A DNA stretch of 64,000 nt from Clostridium vitabionis (GTDB taxonomy: Bacteria; Bacillota; Clostridia; Lachnospirales; Lachnospiraceae): the NCBI RefSeq assembly GCF_015351765.1, contig NZ_JADKQA010000001.1, forward strand, positions 1,036,570-1,100,569, read 5' to 3'. Every line of letters starts with the position of its first letter. Positions within the stretch are counted from its first letter, which is position 1. Of the stretch, positions 1 to 9,156 are shown one piece after another. The notes below the pieces were generated by a model, which searched no databases, had not been told where the DNA came from, and saw nothing but the letters and a program-made list of their open reading frames with translations. The translations under genes and the position numbers were made by a program.

Positions 1-2562
1 CCCGCCATTGGCGTCCTTGCTGATGGTGAAATATTTGGCATCATGATAGATCGAATTCTGACTGAACTTTCCCCCGTTCGCGGAGAATGACACCGAATAC
101 TGCAGGTCGTCATACTGCGCGTAGAGCTCAACCTTAGTTTCCCCGCTGCCGAAAGAAATCTGGTCGCCCGGCTGGATCGGGGTTCCTGTTCCGGCTGCAT
201 CGCGTGTCCAGAAGCGGAATATCTTGCCTGCCACTGGGAAATTCGGCTCATCCCCGGAAATCTGCTCATAAGAATCCGCAGGGAAAGACGTGCCGGCTTC
301 ATCCAGCTGCCGGATGGCATTAACCCCGCCGCCATTGTGATAGATCACCATTTTCCCTGCCCAGCGGGCATAAACCTCGGTATCCGCCGTAAGGCGTGTC
401 TTCTGCGGGTCAAACGGTTGCTCTTTCCCGGTACTGTCCTGGTAATACCAGCCCTGGAACTCTTTTCCGCTGGGATCACGGGGAGTGCCCGGATCGGTAA
501 ATCCCTCCACCGCAGAGAGACTGTAGCCGCGGATGGTCTCGAACGTCCGGTCGCCTTTTTGTGGCTCGTTGGCATAAACCGCCCGGGAATTATTCAACCG
601 GTAGGTAACCGTGACTTTCGGGCACCAGACATGTTTTTTGCCGTCTTCATTAGCGTCTTTGACAGGGTAAGTGTATTTTTTCCCCAGACAGTTCACCGGA
701 TGAAGCTCAGTGACCGAACTGTCTGCCAGAGTAAATAAAGTCAGCTTTTCATCCCCGTTATCCGCCCCATTCGTCGGTATTGCCCCAGCATTGGACAGTG
801 ACTCCTCATAGACGCGGTAGCTTCCGCCGGTCACAACGTAGGTTCCGTCCATTGCGCCTACAGAATCCATTGAAGACTTTGCCTGAGTTTCCACTCGGGA
901 GGAACCGTCAAACACCAGGTGGGCGGTTTCGAAGATGCCAACACCAATTAGTGGAAAACGAGACACATTTTCCGCCCTGATCACCGAATCATGGACAGCA
1001 AGCGTTGCCCCATCGTTGACATTGAAGCCACCGTCAGGACTGTTTTTGACTGTGACATCGGTATTTTTAAATGTTAGAACCCTTCCGCCGGCAATAGTGA
1101 CCCGTGATTGCTCAATCACGAAGGTGGAATTGATAAAGGTAGCATCATTGTTCGTGAGGATCAGGACAAGCCCACCCTTCCAAGAGTCTTTATTAAACCT
1201 CCCGCTGAGCTTGAAATAAGAATTTGACACATGAATCGGATTTGCCTGCAACCACACGTCATCAATCTCGATATCCGCGTCATCAGCAGTAAGATTTCTG
1301 GAAGTGTAACCATCGTAATGTCCGCCCTTCCAGTCCAGCGTCGCCTTTTTGATCGTCGCCGCTGCCCCGGTATCAAATCCCTCCGCGCCTTGCTTCGCAG
1401 CGATCGATACCTTGAGCTTCTCCCTGTCTGTCCCCTCAAGCTTACCCTTGAGTACCAGGCCCTTTCCGACATTGTCAAAGACATAGCTGCCGTCGTTGAT
1501 AGCAGCACCGTCTTCAACGGTCAGGGCGGTATTAAAGCCGCTCATGGTAAAGGTGGCGCCATCCGCTGTCCGGATTGTGGAACCAGATTTCAGGATAAAT
1601 CCATTCTTGTTATCTCCTCCTTCGATCGATGTATTCCCTGCCGCCTCAAGCGTAATCTCCCTATCCACTGCTGCCCCGGAAACCGCCTCTGCGTCAAACC
1701 GGCCTTTCATGTGGACGGTATCTCCGACAGAAGCCGCAATGACCGCCTCTTGAAGCTTTGTGTAGGTTTTATCCGAAGCATCGTTAATCCAGAATCTGCC
1801 TGTCTCATCCGCGGGTGCCCGGAGAACAGCATAGATGGAAAATTCCGCCGTACTGATTTCGGCGCTTATCTTTCCATCTGCACCCTCGTCAGTTTTCGCC
1901 GCGAAGCGGTCCGCATCATCGGCATCCTCATCCGGCAGATGGTAGACCTCCGGACGGCTTGCGCCTGCAAGGCCTAGATTCTCAAAACGCACGGAAATCT
2001 CCTGCTGTGGCTCGAGATGATCCTCCGCTTCCGTATAGAAATCAAAATCATAGGCCGCGGCATTTTCCTCCGAGAGATTATCCGTACCGGAGGCCGTTTT
2101 CAGCGCGTCAAGAATCTGATCCGACATCACCCTGGTGACTGAGAGAGAAACCCCTGCCGGAAATGCGCCCTCCGGTGCGCTGACGACAACCCTGGAGCCG
2201 TCGCCGAAGACAACGGGATCGAAATCTACCGCCGGCATCTCCGCTCCGGAAATCGCCGCCGGGGTTTCCGCCGCATGTTCATTTGCCGGAAGGTCATTGA
2301 CCAGGGGAATCTCCGGCTTAGCCAAAGACCCCTCGCTCGCTTCCTTCTCTGCGGTCTTCCCTTCTTCCCCGATCTCCGCTGGTGTGGCATAAGGCAGGGG
2401 AATTTCAGATGCTATACCCCCGGAGTATTTTTCGGTGTCCTGCTTCGTAAACGCCCCTGTGTCCGCCAGGGACTGCATCGAGGAGGATCCTCCCAGGCTG
2501 GACATCAGGGCAAAGACAGCCGCGGAAACTGCCGCGGCGATGCGATGCCGACACTTTCTCAT
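1..2562 (-). CDS. Large secreted surface protein with InlB-type repeats (3' end outside window)
   Basis: The frame is open from an ATG at 2560-2562 to the window edge, giving 854 residues without a stop, so the protein is C-terminally incomplete here. A GGGAGG ribosome binding site lies 8 nt upstream. The N-terminus (MRKCRHRIAAAVSAAVFALM) is a typical signal peptide. It is followed by a low-complexity acidic linker, then a long stretch of short beta-rich segments with many ADxAxIxxxx-like turns (about residues 270-560) that looks like a right-handed beta-helix. Near the edge are at least two InlB/Listeria-Bacteroides repeats (FQGWYYQDSTG...TEVYARW, then a copy ending VELYAQY), the start of a third, and more presumably beyond the edge. 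Proteins of this build are usually wall-anchored adhesins, but the anchor is not visible. Function inferred only from architecture; substrate unknown. Confidence 0.8.
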   Translation of the reverse strand, partial: MRKCRHRIAAAVSAAVFALMSSLGGSSSMQSLADTGAFTKQDTEKYSGGIASEIPLPYATPAEIGEEGKTAEKEASEGSLAKPEIPLVNDLPANEHAAETPAAISGAEMPAVDFDPVVFGDGSRVVVSAPEGAFPAGVSLSVTRVMSDQILDALKTASGTDNLSEENAAAYDFDFYTEAEDHLEPQQEISVRFENLGLAGASRPEVYHLPDEDADDADRFAAKTDEGADGKISAEISTAEFSIYAVLRAPADETGRFWINDASDKTYTKLQEAVIAASVGDTVHMKGRFDAEAVSGAAVDREITLEAAGNTSIEGGDNKNGFILKSGSTIRTADGATFTMSGFNTALTVEDGAAINDGSYVFDNVGKGLVLKGKLEGTDREKLKVSIAAKQGAEGFDTGAAATIKKATLDWKGGHYDGYTSRNLTADDADIEIDDVWLQANPIHVSNSYFKLSGRFNKDSWKGGLVLILTNNDATFINSTFVIEQSRVTIAGGRVLTFKNTDVTVKNSPDGGFNVNDGATLAVHDSVIRAENVSRFPLIGVGIFETAHLVFDGSSRVETQAKSSMDSVGAMDGTYVVTGGSYRVYEESLSNAGAIPTNGADNGDEKLTLFTLADSSVTELHPVNCLGKKYTYPVKDANEDGKKHVWCPKVTVTYRLNNSRAVYANEPQKGDRTFETIRGYSLSAVEGFTDPGTPRDPSGKEFQGWYYQDSTGKEQPFDPQKTRLTADTEVYARWAGKMVIYHNGGGVNAIRQLDEAGTSFPADSYEQISGDEPNFPVAGKIFRFWTRDAAGTGTPIQPGDQISFGSGETKVELYAQYDDLQYSVSFSANGGKFSQNSIYHDAKYFTISKDANGG

Positions 2563-2635
2563 ACGCTTTTCCTCCCTTGAAAAGTTTCCGCCCGGGCACA
2601 ATGCCGCCGGCCGGAGCAAATTTAGGTAAATCTCG

Positions 2636-2664
2636 GTTAATTTACAAAATTAACTGATATTATA
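2636..2664 (-). promoter_or_regulatory. Candidate promoter with operator palindrome for the surface protein
   Basis: On the minus strand a perfect -10 box TATAAT (2664-2659) is followed at once by the inverted repeat GTTAATTT-ACA-AAATTAAC (2636-2654, 8-bp arms), about 75 nt upstream of the surface-protein start. No clear -35 box is present, which fits a promoter needing an activator or one controlled by a repressor bound at the palindrome. Confidence 0.4.
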
Positions 2665-2859
2665 CGTTCAATAACATACTTTACTATCTTTATAGACAGA
2701 TTGCAAGGATATGTCTTCATGCCAGAAAATTACCTGCCACAACTGCCCGCGGCACCGCCTAGGTAGTAGCACCAAGATCATGGTAGAATAATTTTCCAGC
2801 ATGATTTAAGATAGAAGAGATTGCATCTGGATTTTTGTCGGGAAAGGATTTTATTTATT

Positions 2860-3864
2860 ATGAAAAAACCGATCTTATGGATCGTCATCCCCTGCTACAA
2901 CGAGCAGGACGTGCTGCCGGTAACGGCACCTCTCTTCCTGGATGAGCTCCAGCTTCTGATAGATTCTGAAAAAATCGATGAAGAGAGCCGGATTCTCTTT
3001 GTCAATGACGGCTCGAAAGACCGGACGTGGCAGATCATCTCCGATCTGTCCAAAAAAGACCGGCATTTTCTCGGCATCGCGCAGAGCCGGAACCGGGGAC
3101 ACCAGAATGCGGTGCTCGCCGGCCTTATGGAGGCAAAAGGACGGTGCGACATCACCATCTCCATTGACTGCGACGGGCAGGACGACATTTCCGCCATGGG
3201 GAAAATGGTCGAGGAGTACCGGAAGGGCTGCGAGATCGTCTACGGCGTCCGCTCCTCCCGGGAGACAGACACATGGTTCAAGCGAACAACGGCGCAGGAA
3301 TACTACAGATTTCTGAACCGGATGGGGGTTGAGGTCGTCTACAACCACGCGGACTACCGGCTGGTGAGCTCCCGGGTGCTGCAGCACTTCGCCGATTATC
3401 ATGAGGTCAACATTTTCCTCCGCGGTATGTTCCCCCTCGTCGGCTTCAAGAGCACTTCCGTGTATTACGAGCGCCATGGGCGCATAGCCGGGCAGAGCCA
3501 TTACCCGCTCCGGAAAATGCTCGCGCTCGCGATTGACGGCATCACGAGCTTATCGATCAAGCCGATCTCTCTCATCGCCGGGACCGGCGCCATCGTCAGC
3601 CTGCTCGGATTTCTCGGGATTCTCTGGGCAATCGCCATGGCAATCACGGGCAACACGGTCGCCGGCTGGGCATCCATCGTCTGCATCGTCTGCTTTCTCG
3701 GCGGCATCCAGCTGCTCAGCCTCGGCATCATCGGCGAGTACGTGGGGAAAACCTACATGGAAGCTAAGCACCGGCCGAGGTACATCATCAGTGAACGGAC
3801 GTGGGAGGAAGAAAGTCCTCGCCCCGGTTGTTCACAAAAGTTTGATTTTCCGGACACGAATTGA
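2860..3864 (+). CDS. Family 2 glycosyltransferase, DPM1/GtrB type
   Basis: A 334-residue GT-A fold glycosyltransferase that probably moves a sugar from a nucleotide donor to undecaprenyl phosphate at the inner face of the membrane. Family 2 signatures appear in order: IPCYNEQD (about residues 8-15), VNDGSKDRT (about 47-55), NRGHQNAVLAGL (about 77-88) and the metal-binding DCDGQDD (about 101-107). The C-terminal third has the YPLRKMLALAIDGI segment and two hydrophobic membrane helices (about 232-300), the layout of GtrB/YkcC/ArnC-like enzymes. I chose the ATG at 2860, with a GGAAAGG box upstream, over an in-frame TTG at 2821. It is monocistronic, with a terminator at 4023. No flippase or second transferase lies beside it, so the glycan it serves is unknown. 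Confidence 0.88.
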   Translation: MKKPILWIVIPCYNEQDVLPVTAPLFLDELQLLIDSEKIDEESRILFVNDGSKDRTWQIISDLSKKDRHFLGIAQSRNRGHQNAVLAGLMEAKGRCDITISIDCDGQDDISAMGKMVEEYRKGCEIVYGVRSSRETDTWFKRTTAQEYYRFLNRMGVEVVYNHADYRLVSSRVLQHFADYHEVNIFLRGMFPLVGFKSTSVYYERHGRIAGQSHYPLRKMLALAIDGITSLSIKPISLIAGTGAIVSLLGFLGILWAIAMAITGNTVAGWASIVCIVCFLGGIQLLSLGIIGEYVGKTYMEAKHRPRYIISERTWEEESPRPGCSQKFDFPDTN

Positions 3865-4022
3865 ACACAATTTCCGGGTAGAGTATGATCAAGATAACAA
3901 AAACAAGTTATCTTGCTGCTGCAACTTTTTCATACGCTGGCGGGAATGCCTGCATTCCCGCCACCTCCCCCCGATTTTAAGGCGAAAGCCTTTGCCTATA
4001 CCTTTTTCATACCCCCCTCTGA

Positions 4023-4050
4023 AAACCCGCTCCCCCGAGCGGGTTTTTTT
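4023..4050 (+). terminator. Rho-independent terminator after the glycosyltransferase
   Basis: Ten-bp stem AAACCCGCTC/GAGCGGGTTT with a CCCC loop and a run of seven T. The 3865-4194 gap otherwise holds only this hairpin and the minus-strand terminator at 4121-4158. Confidence 0.85.
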
Positions 4051-4120
4051 CTGTCTCCGGGCAACATTTTCCGCCTACCGCATCATTTGCGTCAATGCTG
4101 GCAAACTCAGGACAAAAAAC

Positions 4121-4158
4121 ATTAAAAAGAATTCCCGGAAGCTTTAAGCTCCCGGGAA
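4121..4158 (-). terminator. Rho-independent terminator after the cyclase gene
   Basis: On the minus strand a hairpin of TTCCCGG and CCGGGAA arms around a GCTTAAAGC core (4132-4158) is followed by TTCTTTTTAATG. Confidence 0.75.
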
Positions 4159-4194
4159 CACTGAAAAAACTCTTGTCTCTTGTATTCCGAACCG

Positions 4195-4884
4195 TCACGA
4201 AAATTCTTTTATTCCTTCAATCGCGTAGGCGTGAACCGGGCTGGAATCCAGGCCCTTGATCGGCAGCGGGGCATAGGACATGAAGAACACATCCCGCTTC
4301 AGCTCTTCGAGGTTCTTCAGCACCTCGATGAATACGATATTCTCCGCCAGAAGAATATCGTGGAACGGCTTGACATCCTCATTGCTGCTCTCCACCGAGA
4401 CGCCGTCGCCGAAGCCTACCGCCTTGACCTTCTTATTCTTAAACCACTCGGCAGTTTCCGCATTGACACAGAGCCGGTGATCTTTCTCCGTATTGGTGTC
4501 CGGCGTGAACGGATTCAGCTTGTAGTCGGAATCGATGATGACAATATCGCCTTCCTTCACTTTCCCTGCCTCGCGGTCAAGGTCGGCCGCCGTGATGTGC
4601 CCGTTCGGCTTCACGGTATCGCGGAAATTCACATAGACCGCGCGGCCCATAAATGTCGTGAGCGGAACCCCGGTCACATCCGGCCAGTCATCATTGTGAT
4701 GATACGGGCACTCCGCATGCGTGCCGAGATGGGTCATGATATCAAAATTCGTATGAAAATCCGGGATCGGCCCGCCCGTGTTAAAGCGGTGCAGCTTGCA
4801 CCTCCTGGTCTCGGTTGCCGGATCAACCAGCTTGGAGAGGTCGATCAGCCTCATGCCATTTCCCAAATCATAAACTGCCTGCAT
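4195..4884 (-). CDS. Cyclase-family metal-dependent hydrolase (KynB-like)
   Basis: A 229-residue member of the cyclase / kynurenine formamidase family. The metal-site motif HLGTHAECPYH is present (about residues 51-61), with Glu where many KynB proteins have Asp in HxGTHxDxPxH. Later GVPLTTFMGRAVYVNF and the acidic IVIIDSDY segment also match the family. The start is the ATG at 4884, with AGGAGG 8 nt upstream; an in-frame ATG 15 codons earlier lacks a suitable site. It lies downstream of a YhcH/YiaL-type gene and a divergent-free LysR gene, all on the same strand, suggesting a small catabolic unit. The real substrate (a formamide, lactone or cyclic intermediate) cannot be told from sequence. 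Confidence 0.8.
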   Translation of the reverse strand: MQAVYDLGNGMRLIDLSKLVDPATETRRCKLHRFNTGGPIPDFHTNFDIMTHLGTHAECPYHHNDDWPDVTGVPLTTFMGRAVYVNFRDTVKPNGHITAADLDREAGKVKEGDIVIIDSDYKLNPFTPDTNTEKDHRLCVNAETAEWFKNKKVKAVGFGDGVSVESSNEDVKPFHDILLAENIVFIEVLKNLEELKRDVFFMSYAPLPIKGLDSSPVHAYAIEGIKEFS

Positions 4885-4938
4885 ATTGTCCTTCCTCCTG
4901 AACGGCAAAAATGATGATGTATCAGCCAAACTTCCGGC

Positions 4939-5394
4939 TCAGTCGACAGCCACCTTGATGACCACTTTTTTCACCGCCATCGGCTTCCCTGCCGAGCATC
5001 TCGGCTTGTGGGCATCCTCCGGGGCAACAACGGCCATGTCGCCCTCCTGGAGATAAACCTCGCCGGAAGATACCGGTTCCTCATAGAAATACAGATCCTT
5101 CTCCTCGCGGCTCTCCCTGAGCTTCAGGCCATCCACCTTACATATCCCGAACATTTCTTCGCCGGAAACCATATACTGGATGTCGAAATACTTCTTATGA
5201 CTCTCGAAGAAATGATTCTCCTTCGCATCGGTCGTATATTCCTGCACATTGGCGACCACCTTGTCGCCGAGGATCGGGTAAGCGCCTGCCGGAAGATCCT
5301 TGATATCGGTCTCCCTGAGCCAGCGATATGCCGCCTTGAATTTGTCGTCCAGATAATCGTACTTTTCCGCGATGGAAATGTTGGAATAGAACAT
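4939..5394 (-). CDS. YhcH/YjgK/YiaL family protein (DUF386)
   Basis: A 151-residue cupin-like protein of the family that includes EbgC (beta-galactosidase beta subunit), YiaL and YhcH. Visible signatures are the central ENHFFESHKKYFDIQYMVSG (His-rich beta strands, about residues 60-80), the YFYEEP segment and GDMAVVAPEDAHKPRC near the C-terminus, the probable metal-binding part. Family members are linked to sugar or sialic acid metabolism, as anomerases or enzyme subunits, but the chemistry is often unproven. RBS AGGGAGG lies 9 nt before the ATG. It is followed after 54 nt by the cyclase gene and probably co-transcribed with it. Confidence 0.85.
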   Translation of the reverse strand: MFYSNISIAEKYDYLDDKFKAAYRWLRETDIKDLPAGAYPILGDKVVANVQEYTTDAKENHFFESHKKYFDIQYMVSGEEMFGICKVDGLKLRESREEKDLYFYEEPVSSGEVYLQEGDMAVVAPEDAHKPRCSAGKPMAVKKVVIKVAVD

Positions 5395-5657
5395 TACTTA
5401 CTGCCTCCCTGTTGAGATGAATGATTTGCTGGGAAATACCGGATTTATGCCACCTTGCCTCTTTCTGCAAAATCTCCGGCGTTCTCCGGCTTACTTTATT
5501 CTATCACATTTCCCATGCTGCTGTCTTCCAGAGAATACGTATCGGAGTTTCTCCGTGCGGTTCCGGCCTCCACCGGCGCGGTGAGCACCCTTTGATGGCT
5601 GCCATCAGGCGGATTCGTGCTCTGTGCGCTCAAAAACTTCGATCACGGTTCTCCCCT

Positions 5658-6551
5658 CTAGGCATCCTGTGCGGTATTCTGGTACGTCTCAATGATATGA
5701 TTATACAGCGTCCGCACCGCCGGAGCCATCGATTTCGGATTGAGTGCCGAGAGCCCGATCATCCGCGAGGCAGCCGGCTCCACGGGATAGACGTCCACCT
5801 TCGCCTTATCCATGATCTTTTCCGCGGTCAGCGCCGGGATAATGCAGATGCCGAGGCCATTTTCCACCATCGTGATCATGGAGAGGTCGTCCGATACGTG
5901 GTAGCTTGAATTGACCTCCAGATGGTTCTCCTTCATGTAGATCTGGACATCCGCGTCCGTGGACTTCGCCTGGACGACAAACTGGTGCTTCGCCATCTCA
6001 TGAACCGTCATGCTGCCGGAAGAATCTTCCTTGCGGAAACCGTGAGGTACCACGCAGAGCAGCGGGTCAAGGTAAAACGGGCTGATCGGGAGATCCCCCG
6101 CGCTCGAAGTGGACAGGAACCCGAAGTCCACAATCCCGTTCTTGATCCAGTAGGACACGTCATCGTAGGTTCCCTGGTAGAGCTCGATCGTGATTGCGGG
6201 ATATTTTTCGCGGAACGACGTGATAATCTGGGGAATCCAGTTGGAGCAGACACTGGCAAATGTACCCACCCGGACTTTTCCCCTCTTTAACCCCTTGAAC
6301 TCTGCCACAACCTGCTGAAGGCTCTCGTCGCAGTTCAGCACCGCATTGATGTAGGGGAGCAGGTGCTCGCCGTAGCCGGTCAGCGTGACGCCCGACTTAT
6401 TGCGGGTGAGCACGGTGAACCCGAGCTCATTCTCCATCGAAGAGATCGCGTGGCTGATGGCCGATGGTGTGAGGCCGAGCACATCCGCCGCCTTGTGAAA
6501 GCTCCCCATATCAGCAACCGTCTTGAAAATCTGATACGTCAGCAGGGTCAT
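5658..6551 (-). CDS. LysR-family transcriptional regulator
   Basis: A 297-residue LysR-type regulator. The N-terminal winged helix-turn-helix is clear (LTYQIFKTVADMGSFHKAADVLGLTPSAISH, cut here in meaning at about residues 4-33), followed by the linker helix and a periplasmic-binding-like effector domain from about residue 90. It points in the same direction as the YhcH-type and cyclase genes, which start 263 nt downstream, so it may regulate them and itself. No T-N11-A operator was assigned with confidence. The 5395-5657 gap has a weak TAGAAT -10 box but nothing stronger. Confidence 0.9.
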   Translation of the reverse strand: MTLLTYQIFKTVADMGSFHKAADVLGLTPSAISHAISSMENELGFTVLTRNKSGVTLTGYGEHLLPYINAVLNCDESLQQVVAEFKGLKRGKVRVGTFASVCSNWIPQIITSFREKYPAITIELYQGTYDDVSYWIKNGIVDFGFLSTSSAGDLPISPFYLDPLLCVVPHGFRKEDSSGSMTVHEMAKHQFVVQAKSTDADVQIYMKENHLEVNSSYHVSDDLSMITMVENGLGICIIPALTAEKIMDKAKVDVYPVEPAASRMIGLSALNPKSMAPAVRTLYNHIIETYQNTAQDA

Positions 6552-6674
6552 TTTTTCCTCCTAAAAGTGCTTCCGGGAAAAGCCGGATTGCCTTTATATT
6601 TTCATCGTGATGTTGAAACAGATTAAACACGCTATTATTATACTTGTTTATTAAAAAAAGGCAAGTATACACAG

Positions 6675-6703
6675 AAAAAGAGCCGGGCTTTTCCGCCCGG
6701 CTC
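6675..6703 (-). terminator. Rho-independent terminator after gpmI
   Basis: GAGCCGGGC/GCCCGGCTC stem (9 bp) with a short loop, followed on the minus strand by TTTTTCTG. It ends the glycolytic cluster and separates it from the LysR gene. Confidence 0.85.
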
Positions 6704-6757
6704 AGGCCAGATCCCGGAGGAGGATCTCATCATGCACGGATCGTCAGTAATTCATCC

Positions 6758-8299
6758 TCATTTCCGGACGATCAGGGACTTTCCCGTCATCTCCGCGGGC
6801 TGCTCCAGCCCCATGCATTCGATCAGGGTCGGAACAATGTCGCAGAGGCGGCCATTTTCCCGAAGGCCGAAGGACGGATCCGCATTGAACAGGATGAACG
6901 GAACCTGGTTGGTCGTGTGCGCCGTCCAGGGCTTTCCTGTCTCCGGATCGACCATGCGCTCGGCATTGCCGTGGTCCGCGCAGATGAATGCCTGGCCGCC
7001 TGCCTCACGGATGGCGTCCGTCACCTTGCCGACACAGGTATCCACAGTCTCGATCGCCCGGATGGCCGCCTGCTCCACGCCGGTATGACCGACCATATCC
7101 GGGTTCGCAAAGTTGCAGATGATGACATCATATTTTCCGGAGCGGATCGCCGCGCAGAGCTTCTCGCACACCTCGGGGGCGCTCATCTGCGGTTTCAGGT
7201 CATAGGTCGGAACATCCTTCGGGGACGGAACCAGGATCCTGTCCTCCCCCTCGTTCGGAGTCTCTACACCGCCGTTGAAGAAGAAGGTGACATGCGCGTA
7301 TTTCTCGGTCTCGGCGATGCGCAGCTGCTTCATGCCCTTCTTCGCCAGATATTCACCGAAGGTATTTTTCAGCTCCTCCTTGCCGAAGGCCACCAGCTTG
7401 TGCGGGATCGTCGGGTCGTAGTCCGTGAAGCACACAAAGCAGGTATCCAGGCGCTTCTCCCTCGGGAAACCGGTGAACTCATCATCGCAGAATGCGTGGG
7501 TCATCTCCCTCGCGCGGTCGGGGCGGAAATTGAAGAAGACCACCGAGTCGCCGTCTTTCACCGTGGCGGTCGGAGCGCCGTTCTTCTCCACATAGAACGG
7601 AACGACAAATTCATCATTCACGCCCTTGTCGTAGGAAGCCTGGATCCCCGCCTGAGCGCTCTCCGCCTTCTGGCCTTCCGCCTTCGTCAGGACATCGTAG
7701 GCCTTGACCACGCGGTCATAGTTCTTGTCGCGGTCCATCGCGTAATAGCGCCCGGAAACCGAGGCGACCTCGCCGACACCGATCTCCTGCATCTTCTGCT
7801 CAAGCTCAGCGACAAACCCCTTCCCGGAAGCCGGCGGAGTATCCCTGCCGTCGAGGAAGCAGTGGACATAGACATTTTTCAGCCCCTCGCGCTTGGCGAG
7901 CTCCAGAAGGCCGTAGATATGCGTGTTGTGGCTGTGCACGCCGCCCGGTGAGACCAGCCCCATCAGGTGGAGCGCAGAGCCGTTCTTCCGGCAGTTCTCC
8001 GCCGCCTCGAGGAGAGCCTTATTCTTGAAGAAATCCCCGTCCTCGATCGCTTTCGTGATCCGGGTCAGCTCCTGGTAGACTATTCTCCCCGCGCCCATGT
8101 TCATATGGCCGACTTCCGAGTTGCCCATCTGGCCGTCCGGAAGGCCGACCGCAAGGCCGCTGGCATTGCCCCGGACGAAGGGATATTCCTTCTCCAGACG
8201 GTCCATATTCGGGGTCTTTGCCTCCCAGACCGCGTTGTGCTCGTGGTCGTCGGAGATCCCGTAGCCATCAAGAATCAGTAATAAAGTAGGTCTTTTCAT
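6758..8299 (-). CDS. gpmI: 2,3-bisphosphoglycerate-independent phosphoglycerate mutase
   Basis: A 513-residue cofactor-independent mutase interconverting 3- and 2-phosphoglycerate, cytosolic, Mn2+-dependent, of the usual length for the family (about 510). The N-terminal metal site LLILDGYG, the catalytic-serine segment QMGNSEVGHMNMGAG (Ser about residue 62), the FRPDRAREMT loop and the late ADHGNAE metal ligands are all present. It is the last gene of a gap-pgk-tpiA-gpmI series, 33 nt after tpiA, and is followed by a strong terminator. Enolase, often next in such clusters, is not here. Confidence 0.97.
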   Translation of the reverse strand: MKRPTLLLILDGYGISDDHEHNAVWEAKTPNMDRLEKEYPFVRGNASGLAVGLPDGQMGNSEVGHMNMGAGRIVYQELTRITKAIEDGDFFKNKALLEAAENCRKNGSALHLMGLVSPGGVHSHNTHIYGLLELAKREGLKNVYVHCFLDGRDTPPASGKGFVAELEQKMQEIGVGEVASVSGRYYAMDRDKNYDRVVKAYDVLTKAEGQKAESAQAGIQASYDKGVNDEFVVPFYVEKNGAPTATVKDGDSVVFFNFRPDRAREMTHAFCDDEFTGFPREKRLDTCFVCFTDYDPTIPHKLVAFGKEELKNTFGEYLAKKGMKQLRIAETEKYAHVTFFFNGGVETPNEGEDRILVPSPKDVPTYDLKPQMSAPEVCEKLCAAIRSGKYDVIICNFANPDMVGHTGVEQAAIRAIETVDTCVGKVTDAIREAGGQAFICADHGNAERMVDPETGKPWTAHTTNQVPFILFNADPSFGLRENGRLCDIVPTLIECMGLEQPAEMTGKSLIVRK

Positions 8300-8332
8300 A
8301 AATTCTCTTACCCTGTCTTTGATTTGTGTATC

Positions 8333-9085
8333 TTATTTGTTGTAATTGACGATATCCGCGAAATCCGCCTTGAGGGCAGCGCCGCCGATCAGGCCGCCGT
8401 CGATATCCGGCTTGGCAAGAAGCTCACGGCAGTTGGACGGCTTCATGGATCCTCCGTACTGGATGCGGATCTTCTCCGCGGTGTCGGTGTCATAGATCTC
8501 CGCAATCAGCTTGCGGATGGCGCCGCAGACCTCCTCAGCCTGATCGCTGGTCGCGGTCTTCCCGGTGCCGATCGCCCAGATCGGCTCGTAGGCGATGACC
8601 ATGGAGGCAGCCTGCTCTTTGGTGACGCCCTGAAGGTCGCTCTTGAGCTGGAGGCGGATCCAGTCCAGGGTCACGCCGGCCTCCCGCTGCTCTAACGTCT
8701 CACCGCAGCAGAGGATCGGGGTAAGTCCCTTCTCCAATGCCTTGAGCACCTTTTGGTTGAGGAAGGCGTCGTCTTCCCTGTAGTACTGTCTTCTCTCGGA
8801 ATGGCCGATGATGACGAACTTAACCCCGGCATCCACCAGCATGTCCGCGGAAATCTCGCCGGTATAGGCGCCGGCATCCTGGTCGGAGACGTTCTCCGCG
8901 CCCAGCATCACGTTGGTGCCCTTGATCACCTCAGCTACCGGAAGAAGATCAATCGCCGGAACACAGTAAACGACATCCACATCCGGATTGTCCACCAGCG
9001 GCTTTAACAGCTCCGCCAGGGCTTTCGCCTCGGACGGGGTCTTATTCATTTTCCAGTTGCCGGCAATAATTTTTCTTCGACTCAT
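8333..9085 (-). CDS. tpiA: Triosephosphate isomerase
   Basis: A 250-residue TIM barrel interconverting dihydroxyacetone phosphate and glyceraldehyde 3-phosphate. The NWKMNKT N-terminus with the substrate-binding Lys, the catalytic His in [11 protein letters not shown] (about residue 95), the catalytic Glu and loop 6 in [14 protein letters not shown], and the phosphate-binding [11 protein letters not shown] and GGLIGGAAL segments are all intact. The start has GGAGG 6-7 nt upstream. It sits between pgk (71 nt) and gpmI (33 nt). Confidence 0.97.
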   Translation of the reverse strand: MSRRKIIAGNWKMNKTPSEAKALAELLKPLVDNPDVDVVYCVPAIDLLPVAEVIKGTNVMLGAENVSDQDAGAYTGEISADMLVDAGVKFVIIGHSERRQYYREDDAFLNQKVLKALEKGLTPILCCGETLEQREAGVTLDWIRLQLKSDLQGVTKEQAASMVIAYEPIWAIGTGKTATSDQAEEVCGAIRKLIAEIYDTDTAEKIRIQYGGSMKPSNCRELLAKPDIDGGLIGGAALKADFADIVNYNK

Positions 9086-9156
9086 GATTTTCCTCCAATT
9101 CGTGGGATTCCGGCACCCGGGAAACCCCAGGCGCCGGAGGAAATCCGCGTTTGCGC

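Noticed and set aside
2821..2859. Upstream TTG start for the glycosyltransferase
   Set aside because: Adds 13 residues before the normal family start and lacks a ribosome binding site, whereas ATG 2860 has one.
6644..7951. Open frame (435 codons) on the plus strand
   Set aside because: Antisense to gpmI and starts inside its terminator.
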